Below are positions 41,313 to 50,021 of a stretch of 64,000 nt of DNA, one piece after another. The translations under genes and the position numbers were made by a program. How positions within the stretch are numbered: position 1 is the stretch's first letter; every line of letters begins with the position of its first letter. This stretch comes from Thalassobacterium maritimum (lineage in GTDB: Bacteria > Verrucomicrobiota > Verrucomicrobiia > Opitutales > Coraliomargaritaceae), in assembly GCF_031127805.1 (NCBI RefSeq), contig NZ_JARXHW010000026.1, forward strand, positions 1 to 64,000. The letters are read 5' to 3'. Below the pieces are notes generated by a model. The model saw nothing but the letters and a program-made list of their open reading frames with translations. It searched no databases and was not told where the DNA came from.

Positions 41313-41899
41313 AGCAATTAATAGTCGCCACAGGTAACGCGCACAAAGTCGAAGAGTTCGATGGTCTCTTGGCTGACTGCGGTTTCGAAGTTCACTCTGC
41401 CAAAGTTTGCGGCGGCATGCCCGAAGTCGTCGAGGACGGCGGTAGCTTTGCAGCCAATGCACGGATCAAAGCGCTGGCACTACGCGCGCAAGCGCCTGCC
41501 GATGCATGGATCGTGTCTGACGATTCAGGGCTTGAAGTCGATGCGCTCGACGGAGCGCCCGGCATCTATTCCGCGCGCTATGCAGGCGAGGGGGCCAATG
41601 ATTTGGATAACTTGAATAAGTTGCTGGCGGAGTTGGCCCAAGTGCCTGTGGAGCAGCGCGCGGCGCGCTTTCGCTGTGTGCTCTGCCTGCTCGATCCCGA
41701 GGGGCGGGAGCAGTTCTTCGAAGGTGCTTGCGAGGGGCGCATCGCGACCGAGCCGACTGGGGCAGCAGGCTTCGGATACGATCCCATCTTTGTGCCAGTG
41801 GGTTTTAGCAAATCCTTTGCAGAGCTTGGTGAAACCAGCAAAAGTCAACTCAGCCATCGCGCGCTCGCCGTCAAAGCCCTGCGCCAGGGGGTGCTTTAA
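41309..41899 (+). CDS. rdgB: Non-canonical purine NTP pyrophosphatase (RdgB/HAM1)
   Basis: The 196-residue product starts with the family motif LIVATGNAHKVEEF. DDSGLEVDALDGAPGIYSARYAGE and GAAGFGYDPIFVPVG follow, with SQLSHRALA at the end. It removes ITP, XTP and dITP from the nucleotide pool. The ATG overlaps the ribD stop (ATGA). Confidence 0.96.
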   Translation: MKQLIVATGNAHKVEEFDGLLADCGFEVHSAKVCGGMPEVVEDGGSFAANARIKALALRAQAPADAWIVSDDSGLEVDALDGAPGIYSARYAGEGANDLDNLNKLLAELAQVPVEQRAARFRCVLCLLDPEGREQFFEGACEGRIATEPTGAAGFGYDPIFVPVGFSKSFAELGETSKSQLSHRALAVKALRQGVL

Positions 41900-41987
41900 T
41901 CCTCGCGAATTCTTGTTCTAGTTGCGGTATTTTGTCTTGTCAAAGAGGGCAGTCTGTTGCATCCCAATTCCCCCACTACAAAACCTT

Positions 41988-42392
41988 ATGGAAGAAACAC
42001 TTATCATTCTCAAACCTGACTGCATGAAAAATCGTGTCGCAGGTGAAGTTATCTCACGCTTTGAAAAGGCCGGTTTCGAAATCGTTGCCTCGAAAGTTAT
42101 GCAATTAGATGGTCCCATCTTGCGCGAGCACTATGCACACGTGGCCGACAAGCCTTTCTTTCCTGAGATCGAAGAATTCATGAGCAGCCGCCCGGTCATG
42201 CCTATGATTCTTCGTGGCGAAGACGTGATTGCAAAGGTCCGTGATTTGCTCGGTCCTACAAACTCTCAAGAAGCGGCTAAGGGGACCATTCGCGGGGATC
42301 TTGGCACTGACATGATGCAAAACGTCGTGCACGCATCGGACAGTCCCGAAGCGGCTGCAGATGAGAAAAAACGCTTTTTCCCAGAGCTCTAA
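41988..42392 (+). CDS. ndk: Nucleoside diphosphate kinase
   Basis: The ATG at 41988 gives 134 residues and a standard start (EETLIILKPDC). The longer frame from 41922 has no family match. The active-site His is in NVVHASDS, with KP(D) and GTIRGDLGTD present. The enzyme equilibrates nucleoside di- and triphosphates. It is three bases upstream of ispF. Confidence 0.96.
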   Translation: MEETLIILKPDCMKNRVAGEVISRFEKAGFEIVASKVMQLDGPILREHYAHVADKPFFPEIEEFMSSRPVMPMILRGEDVIAKVRDLLGPTNSQEAAKGTIRGDLGTDMMQNVVHASDSPEAAADEKKRFFPEL

Positions 42393-42395
42393 ACA

Positions 42396-42890
42396 GTGAA
42401 GGTTAAAACAGGGATCGGTCTCGACAGCCATCGATTCGTCGAAGGCGAGTCGGACCGTCCCTTTATTTTAGGAGGGCTCCAGTTTGAGGATGCCCCGGCA
42501 CTGGCTGGCAATAGCGATGCCGATGTCATTTTACACGCGGTGACCGATGCGATTAGCGGAGTCACCGGGCGCACGGTGATTGGTGCTGTGGCCGATGCCA
42601 TGTGCAAGCAGGGCATTACCGACAGCAAGGCTTACCTCGCAGTGGCCCTGGAAGACCTCGCAAAGATGGGGGGCGGCGCTTGGCAGATTAGTCATCTGTC
42701 TGTGGCTGTGGAATGTTTGCGCCCCAAGATTGACCCCAAAGTGCCCGCTTTGCGTGCCTCTTTGGCCAGCCTACTGGCAATCGATGTCGAGGATGTATGT
42801 ATCACCGCGACCACTGGCGAGGGCCTCAACGACTGCGGTCGTGGTCTCGGCATGCATGTGTCTGCAGTGCTGACAGTCGTGCGAGACTGA
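42396..42890 (+). CDS. ispF: 2-C-methyl-D-erythritol 2,4-cyclodiphosphate synthase
   Basis: The 164-residue product starts at a GTG three bases after ndk. The metal ligands are in GLDSHRF (GxDxH) and DVILHAVTDAI. ATTGEGLNDCGRG-G at the end is the CDP-binding signature. It is the fifth enzyme of the MEP isoprenoid pathway. The usual DTD after the metal site is changed to VADAMCKQGITDSKAYL, a moderate divergence from the typical protein. Confidence 0.93.
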   Translation: MKVKTGIGLDSHRFVEGESDRPFILGGLQFEDAPALAGNSDADVILHAVTDAISGVTGRTVIGAVADAMCKQGITDSKAYLAVALEDLAKMGGGAWQISHLSVAVECLRPKIDPKVPALRASLASLLAIDVEDVCITATTGEGLNDCGRGLGMHVSAVLTVVRD

Positions 42891-42916
42891 TCTTTTGCAC
42901 TGTGCGTTAGTGTGAG

Positions 42917-44085
42917 TTAGGGGCGCTCTTGCCAAGCTGCAAATTCTCGCGGACGTAAGCGGTAGCGTGCGATATTACCTTCGTGTAGGCTGTTTAATTC
43001 GACCTGGATGACTTGTATGAATTGTGCTCGAGCATCTGGAGCCAGCTCGTGTGCAAAGGCCTCGATACTTGAGCTGGCCTCTGCTTGGGAGTGATTTTGC
43101 TGCACGATTTCGCGCACGCAGGCGTGGATGATGTGCCGATGCTGTAGGCGAAAAGGGTCTGGCTCGCCGAGCGTTTCGCGCACGGCCGAGCAGCGCATTG
43201 CCGAGCGTTTGTAGGCCACACAAAAACCTCGCGCAGGTATTCGATCCGATTGAGCTCGTAGACTCCGAGAATCGCATGCACGTAATCACTTTGTGGCACA
43301 TCTACGAAAGAGAGTGGACACAGATTGTGCCGGACGAGTGGGATGTTGGCTGCCAGGCGCGAGACTCGTTTGTTGACGTCTTCAAAGGCCTGCAAATACG
43401 GTAGATGCACCATCGCAAAGAAGGCCTGTTCGAAGGGGTTCTCGATCGCTTCAGCTTTTTCTAAAAACACATTGAAGCGCTCCTTGATGCGGAGATGACC
43501 TTCAGGCGGGTAATACACCGAGGCAGCAATGCCGACCGAGCGCTCGCGAATACGACCACAGCTATCAGGATCTGGCATCAGATTATCGGCGAGCAGCGCA
43601 TGGAGGTTGCAAATGGTGTAGTGGTTGAAGCCGATTTCGTCGACTTGATCTGCCAAGAGTTCGATCGCTGCTTTGTGATTGAGTAGCATTTGTGCTTCCA
43701 CCGTCGCCTTGCCATCGGAAGCTTCACCCAGTTCCAATAGACGCTGTGCCTCTAGGATTGAGTAGGTGTTGCCCTCAAGCCGGCTGGAGTTCCAAGACAG
43801 GTCGATCAACCAACGATCAAGAACTTTGCGCACATAGGTGCCCGCAGGTAATTGACTGGCCCCAACGTGGCCTTCCTGCGCGAGATCTTGGCGGATGGAT
43901 TCACTCAAGTAAGCGCTTTGATTCGGCTGGTAATCGTCTAAAAAAGCGTCCTTGTAGCCGACGGGGTCCCTTTGCCGCTGCGGGCGCGTGACCTGTGCGC
44001 GAATTTGTTTTGCCACCGCAGAGAGCGAAATGCCTGCGTCTTCTGCCAGCTGTGTCTGCCATTTGCTGATCTCGCTGGCGGCCAC
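42917..44085 (-). pseudogene. Frameshifted Fic-family protein gene
   Basis: The first frame (44085 down to 42994) encodes a Fic protein with the variant motif HLPYLQAFEDVNKRVSRLAA, in which His and Asn-Lys-Arg occupy the AMP-transfer positions. After YLREVFVW the frame goes out of register. The expected AYKRSAMR and the rest (GEPDPFRLQHRHII) are found in another frame ending at 42917. One missing base near 43216 explains this. The 5' end is also damaged: the frame is open upstream to about 44195 and encodes the wing of a winged helix (GLLESGHLKAKGEGRSRRYHV) with no ATG. Only the GTG at 44085 is available as a start. Confidence 0.75.
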
Positions 44086-44217
44086 ATGGTAGCGACGGCT
44101 GCGACCTTCCCCCTTCGCTTTTAGGTGACCGGATTCGAGTAGGCCATCTTTTTGCGCGATTATGAAAGTCGACGGTTTGGCTTGATCTCAGTTGCAGCAG
44201 TTCTGTTAATTGTGACT

Positions 44218-45195
44218 ATGAGTGAAGCTAAAAAGGGATGCTGTGCGCCTCAGCGCAGTTCGGGTGCTGCGGCCCCCGTGATTGATTTACGATCGGCGGA
44301 GGGCGCTGCCAAGTTAGGATCGACTCAGGGCATGGTGCGCGTTCAAGGCGGTCAATTTAAGATTGGTTACGAAGGTCCTGGTGCGTGGGTGGCTGATGGC
44401 GAAGGCCCCGTGCGAACGATTACACTCGATACTTATTGGCTGGATCAAACTGCCGTCACCAATGCTCAGTTTGCGGAATTTGTAGCCGCAACCGGCTATG
44501 TCACCGAGTCGGAGAAATTTGGCTGGGCCTATGTCTTTATCGGGCAGCTTTCGAACTCAAAGCAACGCAAGCTTCGCGAAACAAAGACCGTGCAGGGCTT
44601 GCAGTGGTGGTATGCCATCGACGGGGCCTATTGGCGTAAGCCTGAGGGGCCTGGCTCCAATATTAAGAAACGCATGGACCACCCCGTAGTGAGTGTCTCT
44701 TGGAATGACGCGCTGGCTTATGCGCATTGGGCAGGCAAACGTCTGCCCACCGAGGCGGAGTGGGAAGTGGCCGCACGTGGTCCCGATAACGTACAAACGA
44801 TGTATCCATGGGGCAGCGAACTGGAACCAGGCGGGAAGCATCGTTGCAACGTGTGGCAGGGGGACTTCCCACATGTCAATTCAGAGGCAGATGGCTATGC
44901 GTGGACGGCTCCGGTCACCGCATATCGTAAATATGAGAGCGGATTTTATAACCTGCTCGGCAATGTTTGGGAGTGGTGTGCCGATTGGTTTCATCCCAGC
45001 TGGCATGCGAAAGAAAGCGAGGCCACTCGTATCAATCCCACGGGGCCCAGTAGCGGCGAGAGCCGCGTGATGAAAGGCGGCTCCTTCTTGTGTCACGAGA
45101 GTTATTGCAATCGCTATCGTCTTGGGGCCCGCACCGCCAATACGCCTGATTCCGCCACTACGAATTTAGGCTTTCGCTGTGCCCGGGATGCGTAA
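44218..45195 (+). CDS. Formylglycine-generating enzyme (SUMF1 family)
   Basis: The ATG at 44218 gives 325 residues (SEAKKGCCAPQ). The frame from 44152 adds a hydrophobic stretch that may be a signal segment, so the start is uncertain. Family motifs are MVRVQGGQFKIG, PVVSVSWNDALAYAHWAGKRLPTEAEWE, NVWEWCADWF and GGSFLCHESYCNRYRLGAR. The last contains the two active-site Cys (C-x4-C) of true FGEs. It activates sulfatases by converting Cys to formylglycine, in keeping with sulfated-polysaccharide use. No sulfatase is in the window. Confidence 0.92.
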   Translation: MSEAKKGCCAPQRSSGAAAPVIDLRSAEGAAKLGSTQGMVRVQGGQFKIGYEGPGAWVADGEGPVRTITLDTYWLDQTAVTNAQFAEFVAATGYVTESEKFGWAYVFIGQLSNSKQRKLRETKTVQGLQWWYAIDGAYWRKPEGPGSNIKKRMDHPVVSVSWNDALAYAHWAGKRLPTEAEWEVAARGPDNVQTMYPWGSELEPGGKHRCNVWQGDFPHVNSEADGYAWTAPVTAYRKYESGFYNLLGNVWEWCADWFHPSWHAKESEATRINPTGPSSGESRVMKGGSFLCHESYCNRYRLGARTANTPDSATTNLGFRCARDA

Positions 45196-45198
45196 GTG

Positions 45199-45936
45199 CT
45201 AGTCCGCAATTAAGCGGATGTAGGCCTTGACCGCTTCGGTCTGGGCAGCGTGTGCATCGCATTGGCGAAACGCGTGCTTATAGACTCGTGTTTCAAGGCC
45301 GATTAGATCGTGCCAAACTTGCACTTGTCCGTCGCAGTGGAGGCCAGCTCCGATACCGATGACTGGGATCTTGAGTGCTTGGCTGACGCGCTGGGCCACT
45401 AGGCCCGGCACTAGCTCCAAAATCACACCGACCGCCCCGGCTGCTTCCAGTTTCAAGCATTCGTCCACGAGTCGTTCGGCAGATTCGTCGTCTTTGGCTT
45501 GCATCGATGGCTTTTCAATCAGCTGCGGGGTAAAGCCCAAATGGGCCCAACCATCCACTTCAGATTGGGCCAGCGCCTCAAAGACCTCCGGTTTGAAGCC
45601 TTCCACTTTCACGCCATCGACGCCGTCTTGTCGCAATTGATCGGCGGCGTCCATGATGCTGGCGAGGCTGCTGGAAGCCGCAAAAGGAATGTCAGCCAAC
45701 AAATACGAACGCTCGACTCCGCGTGCGACAGCACGCACATGGTGGCGCATCTCTTCCAGACTCAGGTCGTTCTGGTGGGCGTACCCCAGCACATTGGTCG
45801 CCAAGCTGTCGCCTACGAAGATCACGTCGATGCCGCAGGCGTCTTGTATCTTGGCTGACGGGTAATCGTAGCACGTTAGCATCGATATTTTGATGCCGTC
45901 ATGTTTGAGTTGGCTAAATGTGGATGCCTGCTTCAT
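45199..45936 (-). CDS. panB: 3-methyl-2-oxobutanoate hydroxymethyltransferase
   Basis: Start taken at Met 45936 (KQASTFSQLKHDGIKISMLTCYD), giving 245 residues. The longer frame to 46086 has no family match. Motifs are LTCYDYPSA, VGDSLATNVLGY, GVDGVKVEG, GHLGF-type AHLGFTPQ and IPVIGIGAG. The enzyme makes ketopantoate for pantothenate and CoA. It is slightly shorter than the usual 260-280 residues at the C-terminus. It is divergent from purH. Confidence 0.93.
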   Translation of the reverse strand: MKQASTFSQLKHDGIKISMLTCYDYPSAKIQDACGIDVIFVGDSLATNVLGYAHQNDLSLEEMRHHVRAVARGVERSYLLADIPFAASSSLASIMDAADQLRQDGVDGVKVEGFKPEVFEALAQSEVDGWAHLGFTPQLIEKPSMQAKDDESAERLVDECLKLEAAGAVGVILELVPGLVAQRVSQALKIPVIGIGAGLHCDGQVQVWHDLIGLETRVYKHAFRQCDAHAAQTEAVKAYIRLIAD

Positions 45937-46115
45937 GTTAGTGGGATACCTTTTATCGCTTAAGAGATCAAGCCACGCAGAATATTTTGTGAGCGGATGG
46001 CAATTTAAAATCACCTGCGGCCTCAGCATTATTTTTTCTAAAACGCTTGGCGAATCTCGCGTAGGCCCTTTAATCCGCTGCTTCACTTTCTATTTTCTAA
46101 TCAACTCGTCATATT

Positions 46116-47666
46116 ATGCAAAAAAACGCACTCCTCTCCGTCAGCGATAAATCAGGCCTTGTGCCCTTCGCTAAAGCTCTGGTTGAGCAACACGGCTACC
46201 GCCTGCTTTCCACTGGTGGCACCGCAAAGTTGCTTGAGCAAGAGGGCATCCCTGTCACCGAGGTCAGTGACTACACTGGCTTCCCGGAAATGATGGAAGG
46301 GCGTGTCAAGACACTGCACCCTAAGATCCACGGTGGACTATTGGCGCGCCGCGACAAAGAGGATCATATGGCTGCAGCTGCAGAGCACGGCATTGAAATG
46401 ATCGATCTAGTAGTGGTGAATCTTTACCCCTTCGAAGAGACTGTTGCCAAGCCCGACGTTACTTTTGAGCTCGCGATCGAGAACATCGACATCGGTGGTC
46501 CCTCCATGCTGCGTTCCGCGGCTAAGAACCACGCCTCCGTCTCTGTGGTGGTCGATGCCGCTGATTACGATCGCGTGCTTGCAGCCATGAGCGACGAAGC
46601 CGCGCTGCTCAAACTACGCCGCGAGCTAGCGCTCAAGGTCTTCCAGCGCACCTCCTCTTACGATGGTGCCATTGCCGCCTATCTCGAAGCGCAGGTCGCG
46701 GAAGCCCCCGATCTTGGTGAAATTTCCGGCATCCCTGCCAAGTTGGATTTGCAACTACCACAGGTGCAAAGCTTACGCTACGGTGAAAACCCACACCAAA
46801 AGGCTGCACTTTACGGCAACTTCTTTGATTGCTTCGAGCAGCTACAAGGCAAGGAGCTCAGCTTTAACAATATCATCGATATCACCGCCGCCACATACCT
46901 GATCGGCGAATTCCAAAAGCCTACCGTTGCCATCCTCAAGCACACGAATCCATGTGGTGTCGCTTCGGCCGAAACACTTGTAGAAGCCTGGGAGCAAGCC
47001 TTTGTGACCGACCAACAAGCTCCTTTCGGTGGCATTATCGTAGTTAATCAGACCATGGATGCCGACCTCGCTGCGATCATTAGTAAGATCTTCTGTGAAG
47101 TCATCATCGCGCCTGACTTTACGCCCGCCGCCCGCGAAATCTTTGCTAAGAAGAAGAATCTGCGCCTGATGACTGTAAAGGGCAGCCTGCCCGCAGACTC
47201 CCTGCAAGAGATGCGCTCGGTGGTCGGTGGTGTTCTGATGCAAGACCGCGACACCATGCCCGATCGCCCCAGCGACTGGAAGATCGTTTCCAAACGTCAG
47301 CCTAGCGACGAAGAGATGCGCGCTATGATCTTCGGTTGGAACGTCGTCAAGCACGTCAAGTCCAACGCCATCGTATACGCAGGTTGCGAACGCACCCTAG
47401 GCGTCGGCGCGGGGCAAATGTCGCGTGTCGATAGCTCTAAGATCGCCGTTTGGAAAGCGGGCGAAGCCGGGCTACCACTTGAAGGTTCCATCGTGGCCTC
47501 CGACGCCTTCTTCCCCTTTGCCGACGGCCTAATCGCCGCAGCCGAAGCCGGTGCCGTGGCTGCGATCCAGCCCGGCGGCTCCGTGCGCGACGACGAAGTG
47601 ATCGCTGCCGCTGACGAGCGTAATATGGTGATGGTCTTCACCGGCAAGCGCCACTTTAAGCACTAG
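46116..47666 (+). CDS. purH: Bifunctional AICAR transformylase/IMP cyclohydrolase
   Basis: The 516-residue product has an N-terminal IMP cyclohydrolase domain (SVSDKSGL, STGGTAKLL, GRVKTLHPKIHGG) and a C-terminal transformylase with LRYGENPHQKAALY, LKHTNPCGVA and IQPGGSVRDDEVI. It performs the last two steps to IMP. Length and motifs are standard. A strong terminator follows at 47719. Confidence 0.97.
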   Translation: MQKNALLSVSDKSGLVPFAKALVEQHGYRLLSTGGTAKLLEQEGIPVTEVSDYTGFPEMMEGRVKTLHPKIHGGLLARRDKEDHMAAAAEHGIEMIDLVVVNLYPFEETVAKPDVTFELAIENIDIGGPSMLRSAAKNHASVSVVVDAADYDRVLAAMSDEAALLKLRRELALKVFQRTSSYDGAIAAYLEAQVAEAPDLGEISGIPAKLDLQLPQVQSLRYGENPHQKAALYGNFFDCFEQLQGKELSFNNIIDITAATYLIGEFQKPTVAILKHTNPCGVASAETLVEAWEQAFVTDQQAPFGGIIVVNQTMDADLAAIISKIFCEVIIAPDFTPAAREIFAKKKNLRLMTVKGSLPADSLQEMRSVVGGVLMQDRDTMPDRPSDWKIVSKRQPSDEEMRAMIFGWNVVKHVKSNAIVYAGCERTLGVGAGQMSRVDSSKIAVWKAGEAGLPLEGSIVASDAFFPFADGLIAAAEAGAVAAIQPGGSVRDDEVIAAADERNMVMVFTGKRHFKH

Positions 47667-47718
47667 AAATCAGGCAGTAGAGTAGGCCGGTTGCAGGTCG
47701 CGCTCATTAGCACTTTTC

Positions 47719-47750
47719 AAGACCGAGTGGTGACACTCGGTCTTTTTTTT
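47719..47750 (+). terminator. Rho-independent terminator of purH
   Basis: A perfect 11-bp stem, AAGACCGAGTG with CACTCGGTCTT, has loop GTGA and is followed by a run of T. It lies about 50 bp after the stop. Confidence 0.95.
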
Positions 47751-47964
47751 CGAAATGCCATAATGACTCTTGAGCTTTTGTGGGCTACGATTCCGTCGAC
47801 ACACGTATTTTCGAGAAGTTTGAGCCAGTTCAGCTTTTGGATAGTATCAAATTTTTGATGTGTGAAAAAATGGTCGAATCGCTAATCTGGCATGATAAGT
47901 GGTTATTCATTCTAAAATCTTTTACGCTCTAGTGGATAAGCTAATGTTTAACTCGGATGATATT

Positions 47965-49107
47965 ATGAATGTAGGTTCTAAAAACTCTTTATATGTGTTA
48001 TTGATGCTGTCTGGCGCATACTTAAATGCTGAAGTTTCTCTTGGTGACAGTGGCGCATTGGCTTTGGGATTAGATACCAAAGTTGAATCGACGTCAAACG
48101 CGACGCTTTCCAGTGCCGAGACCTCCGATACTATTTTTTCTGCGCTACCAAGCGTTAAATTTAGATCGGACGCCGGGGCGGTTTCAATTGATGCTTTTGT
48201 GGGAGTCGAGCTTTTACGTTATGATCGATTGGATAATAACGATTCTGAAAACTTTAAGAGTGGGGTGACCGTCGTATTTCCAGACGAGATGGCGGGAGAG
48301 AATTATTCATTGGTCCTAAATGCGGGCTTCAACCAGAATACCAGTGCCACCTCTGCTTTGCAGCAAGTGACTGAAACCGAGGACTTATCGCTTTCAGCCT
48401 TAGGGACTTATTATATTAGTGAATATGTGTCGTTACGCTCTGGGGTCACTTATCTTAATAGCGAATCTAAGACGGCAGGCTTTGCGGATCTCGAAACCTA
48501 TGAAGTTCCATTTGCAGTGTATTATAAATACGACGAGACGCTTAACTTAGGTTTAGGCTACCGTTATAGAAACACTGAAGTTTCCGAGGTTACACCCGCC
48601 GCCAATAGCGATGATCACGCCGTGTTCTTTGCTATCGAAGATTTGCTTTCACCTTTGGTGCAGTATGAAATAAATGTTGGTTATCAGTACCGTGAATTTG
48701 ATAGTCAATCCAACTTCGATGATGAGGGAGCTGCCTTTGCACAAGCCATGTTGACGTGGTTTATCGCTGATCGCTCACGTTTACTTGCTTCGATTGGTAA
48801 TGATTACGGGACTTCGGCTGCGAATCAATCGAGTGAGACTTTTTTCACCGAATTGACGCTGCAGCACGAATACGATGAGCGCTTATCCGCCGCCATTGGC
48901 ATGCGATATGAGGAAGTGGATTATGAGCAAGCAGTTGGCAGTCGTTCGGATGATGAATTAGCGTTCTATGTCAGCGGAGATTATCAACTGGTGGAAGATC
49001 GTTGGCTTTTACGTGGTCGTTTAAGCTATGCAGATCACAGTTCGGATGCTGTGACGGCTCAGTATGATGTCATTCATGCAAGTATCGCATGCATTTTAGT
49101 ATTTTAG
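47965..49107 (+). CDS. Outer-membrane beta-barrel protein of the polysaccharide locus
   Basis: The frame begins at 47899, but the ATG at 47965 gives a proper signal peptide (SLYVLLMLSGAYLNA), about 380 residues. The mature chain shows many alternating amphipathic strands (for example LNLGLGYRYRNTEV, YEINVGYQYREFD, LLRGRLSYADHS) and ends in Phe, as in BamA-inserted barrels. It is the first gene of the exopolysaccharide locus, 4 bp before the short OPX gene. It may form the outer-membrane part of the polysaccharide exporter. Confidence 0.83.
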   Translation: MNVGSKNSLYVLLMLSGAYLNAEVSLGDSGALALGLDTKVESTSNATLSSAETSDTIFSALPSVKFRSDAGAVSIDAFVGVELLRYDRLDNNDSENFKSGVTVVFPDEMAGENYSLVLNAGFNQNTSATSALQQVTETEDLSLSALGTYYISEYVSLRSGVTYLNSESKTAGFADLETYEVPFAVYYKYDETLNLGLGYRYRNTEVSEVTPAANSDDHAVFFAIEDLLSPLVQYEINVGYQYREFDSQSNFDDEGAAFAQAMLTWFIADRSRLLASIGNDYGTSAANQSSETFFTELTLQHEYDERLSAAIGMRYEEVDYEQAVGSRSDDELAFYVSGDYQLVEDRWLLRGRLSYADHSSDAVTAQYDVIHASIACILVF

Positions 49108-49111
49108 TTCA

Positions 49112-49729
49112 ATGTTTCGTATATTCACATTCATAGTGCTCGCGTATAGTGCGAACGTCTGTTCGGCACTCAATGCAGAAAACTCTCAGTCTGTCGGCCA
49201 TACTTATTTACTGTCGCCCTTTGATAAGCTAATTATCTCTGTCTATGGTCAGGATGACTTGCAAAGTGAGCAGCGCATTTCCGATCAAGGGGCGATCTCA
49301 ATGCCTTTGCTGGGCGATGTGACTATTGGAGGCTTGCCAGTTTTTGAAGCCCAGAAATTGCTGGAAGAAGCCTTTGTAAATCAACGCTATTTAGTGAAGC
49401 CAGTGGTGACGATCAGTATTGAAGAGTTCTCGCCTAAAGTCGTCACGGTGCTAGGAGAAGTCGAGAGTCCAGGGTCCATCGTGATCCCCCAGGGCCGCAA
49501 TGGGATTCCTATTCAAATTGCGATCGCCCAAGCCGGGGGCTTTACTGGTGCTGCACAAAAGGCTGACGTAAAGGTGACACGCACTCTCACGGGGGCCGGG
49601 CAGACCGATGAGGTCTCATTCGATGTGGATGTTGCGGCCATTCTTCAAGCCAGTGGTAAATCTAAAGCCGAACAGCTCTTTCTCGCCTTACCGGACGATA
49701 TTATCTTCGTCCCACGTCGTCTGTTTTAG
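49112..49729 (+). CDS. Short polysaccharide export (OPX/Wza-type) protein
   Basis: The 205-residue product has a signal peptide, a Poly_export domain (LSPFDKLIISVYGQDDLQSEQRI, then GAISMPLLGDVTIGG) and one SLBB-type domain (VVTVLGEVESPGSIVIPQG). It ends near residue 205, so it lacks the C-terminal outer-membrane helix of Wza. No convincing lipobox is seen. A separate beta-barrel encoded immediately upstream could supply the pore. Confidence 0.9.
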   Translation: MFRIFTFIVLAYSANVCSALNAENSQSVGHTYLLSPFDKLIISVYGQDDLQSEQRISDQGAISMPLLGDVTIGGLPVFEAQKLLEEAFVNQRYLVKPVVTISIEEFSPKVVTVLGEVESPGSIVIPQGRNGIPIQIAIAQAGGFTGAAQKADVKVTRTLTGAGQTDEVSFDVDVAAILQASGKSKAEQLFLALPDDIIFVPRRLF

Positions 49730-50021
49730 CGGGTTCTTTCGTTAGACAACACTTAAATATTTAGGAGTCACTGAGTGATTTCTGTCTTCCATTGTTTCAC
49801 AGCGGATTGCTTACCCTATCTGTGTCCGCTGATTCATCTGCCCTAAAGTTATCACTCCACCATGTGGACATTCATTCATAACAAAGTCAGTCAGATTGGT
49901 TTTTCCGGATTTTCCAGAATACGACCAATGGCGGTAGCGTTTTAGGAAACTAGCGACCGGCGATACGACAGGTATAGAACAAAAAAAGGCCGTTAGGTTT
50001 GCACAGTTTAATTTTTTAACA
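49730..50021. other. Gap before the tyrosine kinase gene with hairpin potential
   Basis: No gene is seen. CAGCGGA (49800-49806) pairs with TCCGCTG (49825-49831), and ATTGGT near 49896 can pair with ACCAAT about 30 bases later. The gap is unusually long within an otherwise tight locus, so it may contain a second promoter or an attenuator. Confidence 0.35.
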
